DNA of 45,613 bases from Oerskovia rustica (GTDB lineage Bacteria > Actinomycetota > Actinomycetes > Actinomycetales > Cellulomonadaceae). The stretch covers positions 1 to 45,613 of the forward strand of contig NZ_JACSQQ010000031.1 of assembly GCF_014836555.1 (NCBI RefSeq). Direction: 5' to 3'. How positions within the stretch are numbered: position 1 is the first letter of the stretch; each line of letters begins with the position of its first letter. The translations under genes were made by a program, and so were the position numbers. This document shows positions 1 to 8,558 of this stretch, one piece after another. Below the pieces are notes generated by a model that was given only the letters and a program-made list of their open reading frames with translations, did no database searches and was not told the origin of the DNA.

Positions 1-878
1 TGGTCGGTGGGGTCGCCCTGGTCGGTGGGGTCGGCCGGGTCGGCGGGGTCAGCGGCAGGTGTGATGCCGACCGTGATCTCGGCATGGGTGGTCGGGCCAC
101 CCGGGACGCTCTGCTCGACGGCCAGGTCATTGGCGCCTTCGTGCAGGCCCTGGACCGTTGTGGACCAGGTGCCGTCGGCGGCGACCGTGGCGGAGGCGAG
201 CTCCGCGCCGTCGGCGTCCGTGACGGTGACCGTGGCCCCGGGGTCGCCGGTCCCTGACAGGTCTGCGGATCGCGTGGTGTCGTCGGTGCCGTCGACCTGC
301 GCGGTCACGTCCGCGGGCAACCAGCGGATGTCGGCGGTCGAGACGAGCGGGACGAACGCGGGGTCCCAGTCGGCGCGGTTCGCCGATGTGTTGGTCTTCG
401 AGTAGAGGCTGACCCCGTTCACGGTCTGGGTGACGGTCTCGGTGTGGCCACCCGGGATGGTCGGGACGAACTGCATGCTGTTGCGATACGTCGCTCCGTA
501 CCACACCGACGGCTGGTCCACGCGGATGGCGGAGACGACGTGGAAGGTGTGCGCGTCGGCGTAGACGCAGTCGACGTCGGCGACAGCGGAGTTGCAGGCG
601 TAGTGCTCGCCGACGGCGTGCGTGCCGTCGGCGACCTCCGCGAACTGTGCGCCCGGCGTTACGGTGAACGTGACGTCGCGCATCTTGCGCCACGGTTCGA
701 GGAACGAGTGGGGCGTCGTAGAGGCGTTGGCTCCTGAGGCCACCTCGACGGTGGCAGTGTCGACGACGTAGTCGCCTACCGCCTCCGCAGCGGATGCCTC
801 GGTGCCGGGGATCAGGAACCCCGCGCCGACGAGCGCGGCGAGGATCAGGGTATTGGGGACGAGCCGGGACAGACGCAT
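1..878 (-). CDS. Secreted cell-surface protein, C-terminus cut off by window edge
   Basis: The reading frame opens at the ATG whose complement lies at 876-878 and runs without a stop to base 1, so about 292 N-terminal residues are visible. The protein begins MRLSRLVPNTLILAALVGAG and ends its signal peptide near TEASAAEA, so it is probably exported by Sec. A beta-rich region follows; around residues 205-260 a bacterial Ig-like repeat (ATVTVTDADGAELASATV) is seen, and then an Ala-Asp-Pro/Thr-Asp linker (repeated ADP, TDQGDPTD) of the kind that precedes a wall-anchoring tail. The anchor itself would lie outside the window. It is divergent from the doubled GntR gene, and the 240-base gap between them carries inverted repeats, so it may be under that regulator. 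The exact function is not recognisable. Confidence 0.75.
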   Translation of the reverse strand, partial: MRLSRLVPNTLILAALVGAGFLIPGTEASAAEAVGDYVVDTATVEVASGANASTTPHSFLEPWRKMRDVTFTVTPGAQFAEVADGTHAVGEHYACNSAVADVDCVYADAHTFHVVSAIRVDQPSVWYGATYRNSMQFVPTIPGGHTETVTQTVNGVSLYSKTNTSANRADWDPAFVPLVSTADIRWLPADVTAQVDGTDDTTRSADLSGTGDPGATVTVTDADGAELASATVAADGTWSTTVQGLHEGANDLAVEQSVPGGPTTHAEITVGITPAADPADPADPTDQGDPTD

Positions 879-1068
879 GAGGGTGTCGATGCCTTCGCTG
901 GGTGGGGACGGGCTAGCTCAGCCGGGCCCGGGACCAGAAGCGCGGCGTCGATGTGAGTGCCAGTCTATATTTCAGTCTCAGATTTGACGAGGGACTTTAG
1001 TCCCTGTCCGTCCTGAGAGGTTTGTGCTCGGGCGGCGCTGTCGAGGCTGACCGGTTCGTCGACGCTGG

Positions 1069-1112
1069 GTCTGAGCCTTGAGACTCAGACAAGAATACGA
1101 ATCGGCTAGGAT
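1069..1112 (+). promoter_or_regulatory. Dyad operator and -10 element of the doubled GntR gene
   Basis: GTCTGAG (1069-1075) and CTCAGAC (1084-1090) form a perfect 7-base inverted repeat with an 8-base spacer. A related GTCTCAG lies at 975-981, nearer the divergent surface-protein gene. TAGGAT at 1107-1112 sits six bases before the ATG at 1119, which fits a -10 box for a leaderless transcript. The dyad lies just upstream of the -10, so autoregulation is likely, but this is inferred. Confidence 0.5.
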
Positions 1113-1118
1113 CGAGGC

Positions 1119-2435
1119 ATGCCCATTCCCCAGGGCGAGGTGCTCGGTATCGGCCGAGGCAACACCCCGCTGCATGCGACAGTGTTCGACGCGCTCAAGG
1201 ACGACATCGTCTCGGGGGAGTTGAAGCCCGGGGAGGCGCTCGTCGAGGCGGACCTCATCGCGCGATTCGGCACGTCCCGCACCCCGATCCGTGAGGCCCT
1301 GAACCGCCTCGCCGCGCTGGGCCTGGTCGAGATCGCACCCCGCAAGCACACCCTGGTCTCGCGCCTCGACCCCTGGAGGGCCAAGGACGCGGCCGAGACG
1401 CTCGATGCGCTGTGGCGCCACGCGAACAAGCACGTGACGCCGCATGCCGCAGAGGCGGACGTGGAGATCGCCCGTCGTGTGCTGCGCGAACGCACGACGA
1501 CGGTCGACGTCCGTCGAGAGATCGTCGCCGGACGCTACATGCTCCTGGCCGACGTCACCCTCGACCGGTACGCCAACTCGGCCTTCTGCCGGTTGCGTGA
1601 CGAGCTCCGCCCCATGCTCGCCCGGTACCTGGCCTCCCGGGTCGACGCGATTGACCTCGACGACGCCCTGGCCCGGACCAGGAAGCACGCCCAGGCGCTG
1701 GTCGACCGGGACCCGGTGGCCGCCAGGGAAGCGCTGACCGGCTTCGTCGACTCCGTCCTGCCGCAAGCGATGCCGCCCCGCCAGGCGCGGCTCACGGACG
1801 GACGCTCAGGGTTCCGCCGGCTCATGAGCGACCTGATCGCGGACCGCATGCGCGAGGCGATCATGGACGGCACGCTCGAGCCCGGCGAGCAGCTCACCGA
1901 GTCCGACCTGATCGCCTGGATGGGCACCTCACGCACCCCCATCCGGGTGGCCCTCAACATCCTGGCCGACGAAGGGTTCGTGGACATCGAGCCGAACCGG
2001 CAGCCTCGGGTCTCCCGGCCCACCGACCAGGAGTACGCCGACGTCTCGGTCGCCGTCGGGGTCCTCACGCAGGAGGTCGTCCGCCTGGCCGCGCCGCACC
2101 TCACCGAGCAGGACCTGGTGGCCCTCGACGACGCGGCGACAGCGATGGGCCAGGCGGTCGAGTCCCAGGCGTTCGCCGCGGTGGCTCAGAGCGCCGCCGC
2201 CTACTCCGACCTGCTGCGTTCCCGGTGCGAGAACCAGGTTCTCGTCGAGGTCGGCACGAGGCTCAGCGCCTCGATGCAGCGCGTCGTCGTCGCGAACCGT
2301 CCCACGACCTTGAAGCGGCTCGGTCCCGACCCCTACCACCGCGTCGTCGACCTCCTGCGGGCGGGGGACGTGGAGTCGGCGGTCCGGACGATCGGGCGCG
2401 TCTACGACGTCGACGCCGTCGACCCGGCGCCCTGA
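1119..2435 (+). CDS. Tandem (double) GntR/FadR-family regulator
   Basis: This 438-residue protein is twice the length of a normal GntR regulator because it holds two complete GntR units in one chain. The first winged helix-turn-helix spans about residues 18-83 (GTSRTPIREALNRLAALGLV) and is followed by a helical FCD-type ligand domain to about residue 225. The second spans about 232-300 (GTSRTPIRVALNILADEGFV) and has its own helical domain to the end. Family members normally bind DNA as dimers and release it when an acidic metabolite binds the FCD domain. Here one chain could act as an intramolecular dimer. The ATG start is chosen because TAGGAT lies six bases upstream. The ligand and targets are unknown; the divergent surface-protein gene is the obvious candidate. 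Confidence 0.85.
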   Translation: MPIPQGEVLGIGRGNTPLHATVFDALKDDIVSGELKPGEALVEADLIARFGTSRTPIREALNRLAALGLVEIAPRKHTLVSRLDPWRAKDAAETLDALWRHANKHVTPHAAEADVEIARRVLRERTTTVDVRREIVAGRYMLLADVTLDRYANSAFCRLRDELRPMLARYLASRVDAIDLDDALARTRKHAQALVDRDPVAAREALTGFVDSVLPQAMPPRQARLTDGRSGFRRLMSDLIADRMREAIMDGTLEPGEQLTESDLIAWMGTSRTPIRVALNILADEGFVDIEPNRQPRVSRPTDQEYADVSVAVGVLTQEVVRLAAPHLTEQDLVALDDAATAMGQAVESQAFAAVAQSAAAYSDLLRSRCENQVLVEVGTRLSASMQRVVVANRPTTLKRLGPDPYHRVVDLLRAGDVESAVRTIGRVYDVDAVDPAP

Positions 2436-2573
2436 CCGGAACGTCGCTCGCGCCGGTAGACGACGCATAGCAGAGCGGGTGCATCACCTCGTCGCGCCTC
2501 TCGGTCCCGCGGGTGCCGGCGTCACCAGAGCGCGGTCGACCGCGTGTCCCTCCTGAGAGGAGGCGACACGAAC

Positions 2574-3029
2574 GTGAACGATCAGAGTCCCTGGTGGGCG
2601 GGTGCGCGGTGCCGTGGCATGAGCACCGAGAGCTTCTACCCGAGCACGACGACCGGGGTGCTGCAGGCGTTGGAGGTGTGCGACGGCTGCGCCGTCCGTC
2701 GACCGTGCTTCGAGCGGGGTCGCGAGGAGCGGTGGGGCGTGTGGGGCGGGATCCATCTGGAGAGCCCCGGGGCCTTCGGCGAGCGAGGTGTACCTGGCGA
2801 CGAGGAGTGTCCTGACCGGGTGCAGATGTTCCTGACGTCGTCGCAGGCCGCCGCTCGGCTGGAGGTCAGCGTGAAGGTCCTCCTGTCGTGGGTCGAGCAC
2901 GGGCACCTGCCCGTCCAGCGCTCGAGCGGAGGGCATCGACGCTTTCGTCGGGAGGACGTCGAGGAGCTGCGGGCCTCCCGCCCACGGTCGCGCGCCCGAC
3001 CGGCGCCCCGGGCTTCGTCGGGGGGCTAG
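2574..3029 (+). CDS. WhiB-like Fe-S regulator fused to a MerR/BldC-type DNA-binding domain
   Basis: The protein has 151 residues if started at the GTG at 2574, which follows GAGAGGAGG at 2555-2563; an in-frame GTG at 2544 has no ribosome site. Residues 5-65 are a WhiB domain: cysteines 13, 36, 39 and 45 in the C-x22-C-x2-C-x5-C pattern that holds a [4Fe-4S] cluster, then the GVWGG turn that contacts the main sigma factor in known Wbl proteins. After a short linker, residues about 85-135 form a MerR/BldC-like helix-turn-helix (FLTSSQAAARLEVS, then SSGGHRRFRREDVEEL). WhiB proteins usually stop after the basic tail, so this one carries its own second DNA-binding module. Its tail overlaps the convergent DUF11 gene by four bases. 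Probable role: transcription factor responding to redox state, oxygen or NO; targets unknown. Confidence 0.85.
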   Translation: MNDQSPWWAGARCRGMSTESFYPSTTTGVLQALEVCDGCAVRRPCFERGREERWGVWGGIHLESPGAFGERGVPGDEECPDRVQMFLTSSQAAARLEVSVKVLLSWVEHGHLPVQRSSGGHRRFRREDVEELRASRPRSRARPAPRASSGG

Positions 3030-5194
3030 CGGTGCGCGGTGCGGCGGACGCCGAGGGCGGTCGCCCCGGCGACCAGGAGCAAGAACGCCACCGCCGCGGT
3101 CGTCGACAGGTCGGTGCCGCTGTTGGCGAGCGCGGTGCCCGTGGAATCTGGTCCCTGCGGAGCAGGAGCTGCCGCCGTGACCGTGACCTGGGCGGTGGCC
3201 GTGTCGTCGGACGGGTCCGTGTCGAGCGTCGCGGACGTGACGGTCGCGTCGAGCGGGATCGCGCTGCCGACGGTCGTCGCAGGTGCGACTCGCAGGGCGA
3301 CGGGGATCGTCACGGTGTCGCCAGGGGCGATGGTCCCGGCCGAGCAGGTCACGACGTCGCCGCTCGCCGGGCAGGCTGCCGCGAGCTCGATCACGGCCGC
3401 GCCGGGAGTGCCGCTGCCACCGGCGCTGAGAAAGGCGGTGCTGGCGGGGACGTGCGTGACGACTGTAACGGCGTCCATCGCGACGCTGCCCGTGTTCGTC
3501 ACGGTGATCGTGTGGTCGAGCTCGTCCCCTGCGGCGACGCTCGGCGGCGCGGTGAGAGCGACCGCGAGATTGCCCGTCGGTTCCGGGGCCGCCGCGATGG
3601 GCAAGGAGGTCGCGGTCGAGGAGTCGTTCGAGGGGTCGGGGTCGAGCGACGTGGTCGATAGCGTGGCGGTGTTGGTGACGCTCGTGCCGACCAGGGACGG
3701 ATCCTGGACGCGCAGGACGATCTCGCCCGACCAGGACTCGCCGGAGGTCAACGCCCCGAGGAGGCACGTGACCTCGTTGGCGTCGGCCGTGCACTCGTCG
3801 GGACCCGAGACGAAGGCCGTCCCGGCGGGCAACGTGTCGCCGACCACGACGTCCGCCGCGTCGTCGGGTCCGGTGTTGGTCACGGTCAGGGGCCAGGCGG
3901 TCGTGGCCCCGACGACCGGTGGGTCGGACGGCGCGGTCTTGGTCACCTGGACGTCGGCGACGGCGGCGGTCGGGCCGGCCTCGGCGAGGAAGTAGTTGTT
4001 GTCGTAGTCGGTCTCCTGCAGGTCGCCGTAGGCGGAGGCGGAGTTCGTGAGCGTCGTGCCGGGAGGGGTGTCGGCCGAGACGTTCGTCCAGACGCGCACG
4101 GTGGCGGAGGCGCCGCTGGCGAGCGGGCCGACCGTGCACTGCGCGTAGGGGTCCCGCAGCTCCACGCCCTCCTGGCCGGAGGGCCCGGTGACGACCGGCT
4201 GGCAGGTGGCGCCCTCGACCCGGTCGACGTCGAGGTACGGGCCGGGGAAGTCGTAGAGCCAGACGGTGTTCGCGGTGTCCGGGCCGAGGTTGGCCACGGT
4301 GACGTCCCACGCGATCGTCGACCCGGCGACGATCGGGTCGGTCCCCACGACCGTCTTGGTCGCGGTGATGTCCGCGAAGCTCGGGGGAGTCTGCGTCCAG
4401 CCGAACAGGCGCACCACGGTCGAGTCGTAGGTGTAGGCCTTGGGACCGTTGGGGCCGGTCGCGGAGAAGTGGACCCACGTGGTCGAGCTCACCGACGACC
4501 CCAGGCCGGTATAGGTGTAGCTCACGGTGCACGTCCCCCCGACCGGCAGAGGAGACGCGCAGGTGCCCGGGTCGAACGTGAAGTCGGCGGACTCCCCGCC
4601 CATGTCGAGCGCCGACAGGGGGACACGCGCGAGGTTGGTGAACGTCACCGTCTGGGGCGATGTGGTCTCTCCTGGGGCGGCAGTGAAGCTCAGGTTGCGC
4701 GGGTCCCAGTCCAGGGCGCGGACGATCGCCTTGTAGGGCAGGTACTGCTGGGTGGTCGCAGGACCGTCGGCGCCCGTCGCGTTCCAGCCGCGCCCACCCC
4801 ACACGGAGTTGCCCGGGGCGATCGAGATGTTGGGGTTGAACGTCACGGTCATGGTGCAGACCTGCCCGGCGGAGAGCGTGACGGTCGTGTTGAAGACGGA
4901 CAGGCCTGGGCACGCTCCGCCGCTCACCTCGCTCAACCACTGGTCGGGTCCGGGGGTGTACCAGCCACCGGTCGACAGGGTCGTGTCCTGGACGGCGGTC
5001 AGGGTGTAGGTCAGGGTGATGTTCGGGTCCCCGAAGCGGACGTCCTGGCCGAAGTCGAGCTCTTGCTCGGAGACGACCACGTAGTCGGTGAACTCCGCCG
5101 CGCCGGCCGACGGCGCGAGCACCACGGCTCCGCCCAGGCCGAGCACGACCGCCAGTCCTGCGACGGTCGCCCGCCATGCCGTCCGAGCGCTCAT
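3026..5194 (-). CDS. DUF11-repeat cell-wall surface protein with LANSG sorting tail
   Basis: This 722-residue protein starts with a signal peptide (about residues 1-33, ending PSAGAAEF). An N-terminal choice-of-anchor/Ig-like section follows (about 40-270), with an abnormal-spindle-like beta fold (PQTVTFTNLARVPLSALDMG). Three DUF11 repeats come next, at about 285-405, 410-530 and 540-670, each with the pattern TVTNTGPD...VVVGDTLPAG and a DPDPSNDSSTA-type end. The tail is LANSG (689-693), a hydrophobic helix and VRRTAHR, which resembles the LAxTG signal of class E sortases with Ser for Thr. The ATG at 5194 has GGAGGTGCC in front. Such proteins are displayed on the wall and often act in adhesion, but no binding partner can be read here. 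Confidence 0.85.
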   Translation of the reverse strand: MSARTAWRATVAGLAVVLGLGGAVVLAPSAGAAEFTDYVVVSEQELDFGQDVRFGDPNITLTYTLTAVQDTTLSTGGWYTPGPDQWLSEVSGGACPGLSVFNTTVTLSAGQVCTMTVTFNPNISIAPGNSVWGGRGWNATGADGPATTQQYLPYKAIVRALDWDPRNLSFTAAPGETTSPQTVTFTNLARVPLSALDMGGESADFTFDPGTCASPLPVGGTCTVSYTYTGLGSSVSSTTWVHFSATGPNGPKAYTYDSTVVRLFGWTQTPPSFADITATKTVVGTDPIVAGSTIAWDVTVANLGPDTANTVWLYDFPGPYLDVDRVEGATCQPVVTGPSGQEGVELRDPYAQCTVGPLASGASATVRVWTNVSADTPPGTTLTNSASAYGDLQETDYDNNYFLAEAGPTAAVADVQVTKTAPSDPPVVGATTAWPLTVTNTGPDDAADVVVGDTLPAGTAFVSGPDECTADANEVTCLLGALTSGESWSGEIVLRVQDPSLVGTSVTNTATLSTTSLDPDPSNDSSTATSLPIAAAPEPTGNLAVALTAPPSVAAGDELDHTITVTNTGSVAMDAVTVVTHVPASTAFLSAGGSGTPGAAVIELAAACPASGDVVTCSAGTIAPGDTVTIPVALRVAPATTVGSAIPLDATVTSATLDTDPSDDTATAQVTVTAAAPAPQGPDSTGTALANSGTDLSTTAAVAFLLLVAGATALGVRRTAHR

Positions 5195-5391
5195 GGCACC
5201 TCCGATGCTCGCCCACCCCGATGTGGCAACTCCTCATGGTGGCACCCGCCCGTGATCCCTGCCTGTGAGAGGGGCCGCCCGGATGCGCACGGGCCCCGCC
5301 GGGCGCACGCTGAGATCTCCATCCGGTGCGATCACGACGGGACCCCTACGCGAGGCGAGCGGATGCTCGACGGTGCGCGCCGGGCGACGTC

Positions 5392-5688
5392 AAGGCACCC
5401 AATGACAAGGTGATCAGCTGGCTCATCCAAACCCTGGGCGGGGACGTCGTCAAGGACAAGCCCGCCGAGTACGCCATCTGGGAGGAGTCCGGCCTGGACT
5501 GGACGCTCGTGCGGCCACCGCGACTGATCGACGGACCTCGTTCGGACAAGCCACTCGAGCACGACGCCCACCGCTCCACCCGCTCCGCATCGATCACCCG
5601 GGCCGACCTGGGTGCCTTTCTTCTCGACGTCGTCGAACGCGACCCCTACCCCCGGGCCGCGCCGTTCGTCGCCACTCCGCGACGCTGA
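5392..5688 (+). pseudogene. Remnant of an NAD(P)-binding (NmrA/SDR-like) protein
   Basis: From about 5392 the frame encodes a stretch typical of the C-terminal half of small NAD(P)H-binding Rossmann proteins: IWEESGLDWTLVRPPRLIDG, then SITRADLGAFLLDVVE near the end. The N-terminal half, with the GxxGxxG nucleotide loop, is absent: the upstream bases give unrelated sequence and no start with a ribosome site. The natural stop at 5686-5688 is kept. A complete protein of this type would be about 200-220 residues, so roughly half is lost. It is not obviously a copy of the intact NmrA-like gene at 16.2-17.1 kb. A short expressed fragment cannot be excluded. Confidence 0.6.
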
Positions 5689-6043
5689 GCATTGACCGGA
5701 CGGCCGCGCCTCGGGTCTCCGCGGACTTCGGGCTATCGGGCGAATATATGACATAAGGGATGCTATCGGCGGCCCTGGAGGGGCGAGCGTGTGCCGTTGC
5801 GAGGAAGGGCCCCGGGCGGTGGGGCGGAACGAACGCTGTAATGTCACCCAGCGCTTCTAGTGCCAAAGGTGTGCCTGGAAGTCAGGTGAGGGTGTGCCTG
5901 AGAGTCCCTGGAGGCGTGCGTCTGTGCAGGTCAGCCACTTTCCGAAACCCCCCACGTGATGTACGAAAGGCCCCGGATCGTCGATCCGGGGCCTTCGTCG
6001 TACCTGGCGGTCTGCTACCCGCCATGTTCCGTCCTGGTGGGCG
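5689..6043. other. Intergenic stretch with short direct repeat, no gene seen
   Basis: No convincing gene lies here. GGTGTGCCTG occurs at 5868-5877 and again at 5891-5900, 23 bases apart, each followed two bases later by AGTC. A strong hairpin follows at 5967-5995. I looked for a tRNA or known small RNA fold and did not find one. Confidence 0.5.
5967..5995. terminator. Strong GC hairpin, probable bidirectional terminator
   Basis: AAGGCCCCGGATC (5967-5979) pairs perfectly with GATCCGGGGCCTT (5983-5995) across a three-base loop. It lies between the remnant on the + strand and the 3' end of the perforin-protease gene on the - strand, so it can end transcripts from both sides. AAGG and CCTT at the ends give A/T-richer flanks, but there is no long T-tract. 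Confidence 0.75.
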
Positions 6044-8383
6044 TCAGCCGAACACGTGGTGGTAGAACTGCCCCACCCAGTCGGCGAACTCGGGGCTGAC
6101 GTTGAGCTCCTCGTCGACGGAGTACTTGCTGAAGACGCCGTTCACCACGGTCGGGTCCTCGGCCGTGAACCACGGCCCCCCGCTGCCTCCTGCGGTGAGG
6201 TTGTCCTCCTTCGTGACGGTCGACGGGAAGGTGTCCGCGACGCGCCGTCCGAGGCTGTGCCACATGTGCTCGCCGTCGAACGGGAACCGGGGGGTCGGGC
6301 GGGCCGGGTAGCCCGTGTTGTCCCAGGTGGTGCCGGTGCTCCCCCACCGGACGCCGGCCGTGCCGACGACGTCGCCGACGCCTCGTCCGTCGCCGTCGGG
6401 GGCGACGACGCACAGCCCGAGGTCCCACGCGGACGACTCGTCCGTGGTCCACGCGCTGGGCCACACCGACCGTGTGACGGCCCACTTCTCGTAGGGGGCG
6501 GCGCCTGCCGTGTAGGCGGGGACGAAGACGATGTCGGTCGCCTGGTTGCCCCCGAGCACGAGGCAGTGCGCGGCGGTCATGATGCCGAAGCGGTGGACGA
6601 CGACGGCCGACGCCGTGTGCCGCTTGCCGTCCATGACGAAGAAGAGCTTGCCGACGGTCCGCTCGGGGAAGGACTGGGGGTCCTTGACCCGGGAGGTCTG
6701 GGCCGCGCCGAGCAGGTCGAGGCGACCGCCCTCGGACGAGGCCGTGCCGGAGATCGTGCCGCCCGCGCCGGTCGAGGTGACGTCGGTGACCGCCAGGGAG
6801 TCTCGGTCGATCGTGACCGAGCGGTCGAGCGGTTCGGCCTCCTCCATCCGCTCGGGGGTCCAGTAGTCGGTGCCCTCGGCGTCGGTCGCGTGGAGTGCGC
6901 GGGCGACGTCGTCGGACTCGACGAACTCCGGCTCGTGCGTCGCGGTCAGCGCCCACGGGCCGGCCGGGTACAGGTTGGCGTCGACCGTGTACCAGACGAT
7001 CGTCCAGCTGCAGCCGCGGTCGTAGTCGCTCTTGACGTAGACGTTGCCGTTGTTGCGGCCGATGATCGTGGCGCTGCGCTTCTGCCAGTCGCCGCCGTTG
7101 TCGGTCCGGTTGCAGATCACGTCCCACCCGACGATCACCTTGGAGGTGTCGCGGAACGTGAACACGTTCTCCCGCCACCCGATCTTCCAGTCGGCCGAGT
7201 AGTTCTGGGTGACGCTGGCCACGTCGATGCCCGGGGCGTCGCCGCGCTGGAACCCGTAGCCCCAGCGCACGCGGCCCTTGTCGGCGTCGAAGTTCTCCCC
7301 CTCGGCCGGCTCGGTCTTCGACGCGGCGACGACCTGGGTGTAGAACGTCTGGCGGTTGCCGACGACGTCGAGCTCGCCGAGGAGCCGCTTGGTGTCCGCC
7401 GTGAACGCCTCGATCCGGGGCTGGTCGGTCGGGAGCGACGACTGGTAGGCCTCGAGGTCCTTCTCGAGCCTGCGGAACGGGTCGTCGACGAGCTTCTTGC
7501 CGAACTCGGGGCAGGTCTTGACGCGGCTCCGGGCGAGCCAGAACTGGCCGTAGAGGTAGCCGACCTGCGAGAAGACGTCGGGGCTGATGGGCACCTCGCC
7601 CGAGATCGACGGGTCGATCATGCGGTAGGCCATGAGGTAGGACTCGAGCGGGGCGGGCGTCTGGGCCCCGTTGAACCAGGGCAGGAGCGTCGAGACGATG
7701 GTCTCGGCCGTCCACGTCGATCCCGACGGCGGGTCGGGGAAGCTGCCCTTGACCCCGCGTGCCGTGATGTGGATGCTGACGTTCGCCCCGTGCTCCGAGG
7801 CGACCTTCTCGAACTTCGAGCTTCCCTCGGTGCTGAACACCTGGGGGACCTCGGCGGCCACGGCCGCTGAGAACTTCGTGCGCTGCTCGGTGCTCGTGAA
7901 CCGGCACTGGTAGGTGACGTACAGCGAGGAGCCTGAACGGTAGCCGGCCACGAAGTAGTCGCCGTACTTCTCGCGGAAGCCCGGTCCGGGCTGGACCGCG
8001 AGCTCGTACGACGGGGCGAGCGAGTACTGGCCGTCCTCGACGGACACCTCGGCGACGAGGGTCACCGCGAGGTCGGAGACGGCGAGCTCGTCGAGGAACG
8101 AGGTGCTGGCGCTGACCGTGATGCCCTCGATGTTGTACGAGCCCTTCAGCGAGGCGCTGATGAGGGTCTGGACGTCGCTCTCCGCCTGGATGAACGAGTA
8201 CATGAACTCGGGGTTCTGGGTCGTGCTGGGCGTGACGGTGAACGGCTTGACGGCCGAGGCGCGGAGCTGGCCGGTCACGGCGTCGACGCCGAGGCCCGGC
8301 TTGTAGCTCGGCTGCCAGGGCTGGCCGACGACCGTGGTGTTGAGGAGCGTGGTCGGTTGCGTGTTCGATACCTGTCTCATCAT
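6044..8383 (-). CDS. MACPF-like pore-forming domain fused to trypsin-like serine protease
   Basis: The protein has 779 residues and no signal peptide or membrane helix. Residues about 25-290 resemble a MACPF/perforin-type domain: a start like LGVDAVTGQL (31-40) and then FREKYGDYFVAGYRSGSSLY (136-155), which matches the family's signature in which a Tyr-Gly pair leads a strand with a Gly-rich turn. A helical piece (about 290-350) and a beta-rich domain (about 370-470, with VIVGWDVICNRTDNGGDWQK) follow. Residues about 570-779 are an S1 (trypsin/V8-like) protease with its catalytic triad intact: His606 in TAAHC, Asp654 in AWDLGL, Ser734 in GGSGGPW. AAGGGG lies just before the ATG pair at 8383. 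The protease is certain; the perforin assignment rests on motif reading only. The gene may be an intracellular suicide effector, or a toxin released by lysis or a non-Sec route. Confidence 0.75.
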   Translation of the reverse strand: MMRQVSNTQPTTLLNTTVVGQPWQPSYKPGLGVDAVTGQLRASAVKPFTVTPSTTQNPEFMYSFIQAESDVQTLISASLKGSYNIEGITVSASTSFLDELAVSDLAVTLVAEVSVEDGQYSLAPSYELAVQPGPGFREKYGDYFVAGYRSGSSLYVTYQCRFTSTEQRTKFSAAVAAEVPQVFSTEGSSKFEKVASEHGANVSIHITARGVKGSFPDPPSGSTWTAETIVSTLLPWFNGAQTPAPLESYLMAYRMIDPSISGEVPISPDVFSQVGYLYGQFWLARSRVKTCPEFGKKLVDDPFRRLEKDLEAYQSSLPTDQPRIEAFTADTKRLLGELDVVGNRQTFYTQVVAASKTEPAEGENFDADKGRVRWGYGFQRGDAPGIDVASVTQNYSADWKIGWRENVFTFRDTSKVIVGWDVICNRTDNGGDWQKRSATIIGRNNGNVYVKSDYDRGCSWTIVWYTVDANLYPAGPWALTATHEPEFVESDDVARALHATDAEGTDYWTPERMEEAEPLDRSVTIDRDSLAVTDVTSTGAGGTISGTASSEGGRLDLLGAAQTSRVKDPQSFPERTVGKLFFVMDGKRHTASAVVVHRFGIMTAAHCLVLGGNQATDIVFVPAYTAGAAPYEKWAVTRSVWPSAWTTDESSAWDLGLCVVAPDGDGRGVGDVVGTAGVRWGSTGTTWDNTGYPARPTPRFPFDGEHMWHSLGRRVADTFPSTVTKEDNLTAGGSGGPWFTAEDPTVVNGVFSKYSVDEELNVSPEFADWVGQFYHHVFG

Positions 8384-8558
8384 CGATCCCCTTGCGTGTT
8401 CGAGTGACTACGGATGGTCGTGCTCAGCTCGTCATCGATGCATCACCGGTCCCCTGGTCCGGGTGGGTGCGAGGGCCTCGTCGTCGCCGCCTCCGAGGGG
8501 GCGGTGGTGCGGGAGCCTCGCGCACGTCGTCGTGCGTTCCTCACTCTGCTCGACGGCG

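Noticed and set aside
127-693. A 188-codon - strand frame near the window start
   Set aside because: It is the wrong frame of the secreted protein; it is Arg/His-rich and has no family, whereas the chosen frame has a signal peptide.
5820-5960. A possible tRNA, SRP RNA or other small RNA before the strong hairpin
   Set aside because: No cloverleaf, CCA end or known small-RNA core could be fitted; only a short direct repeat is present.
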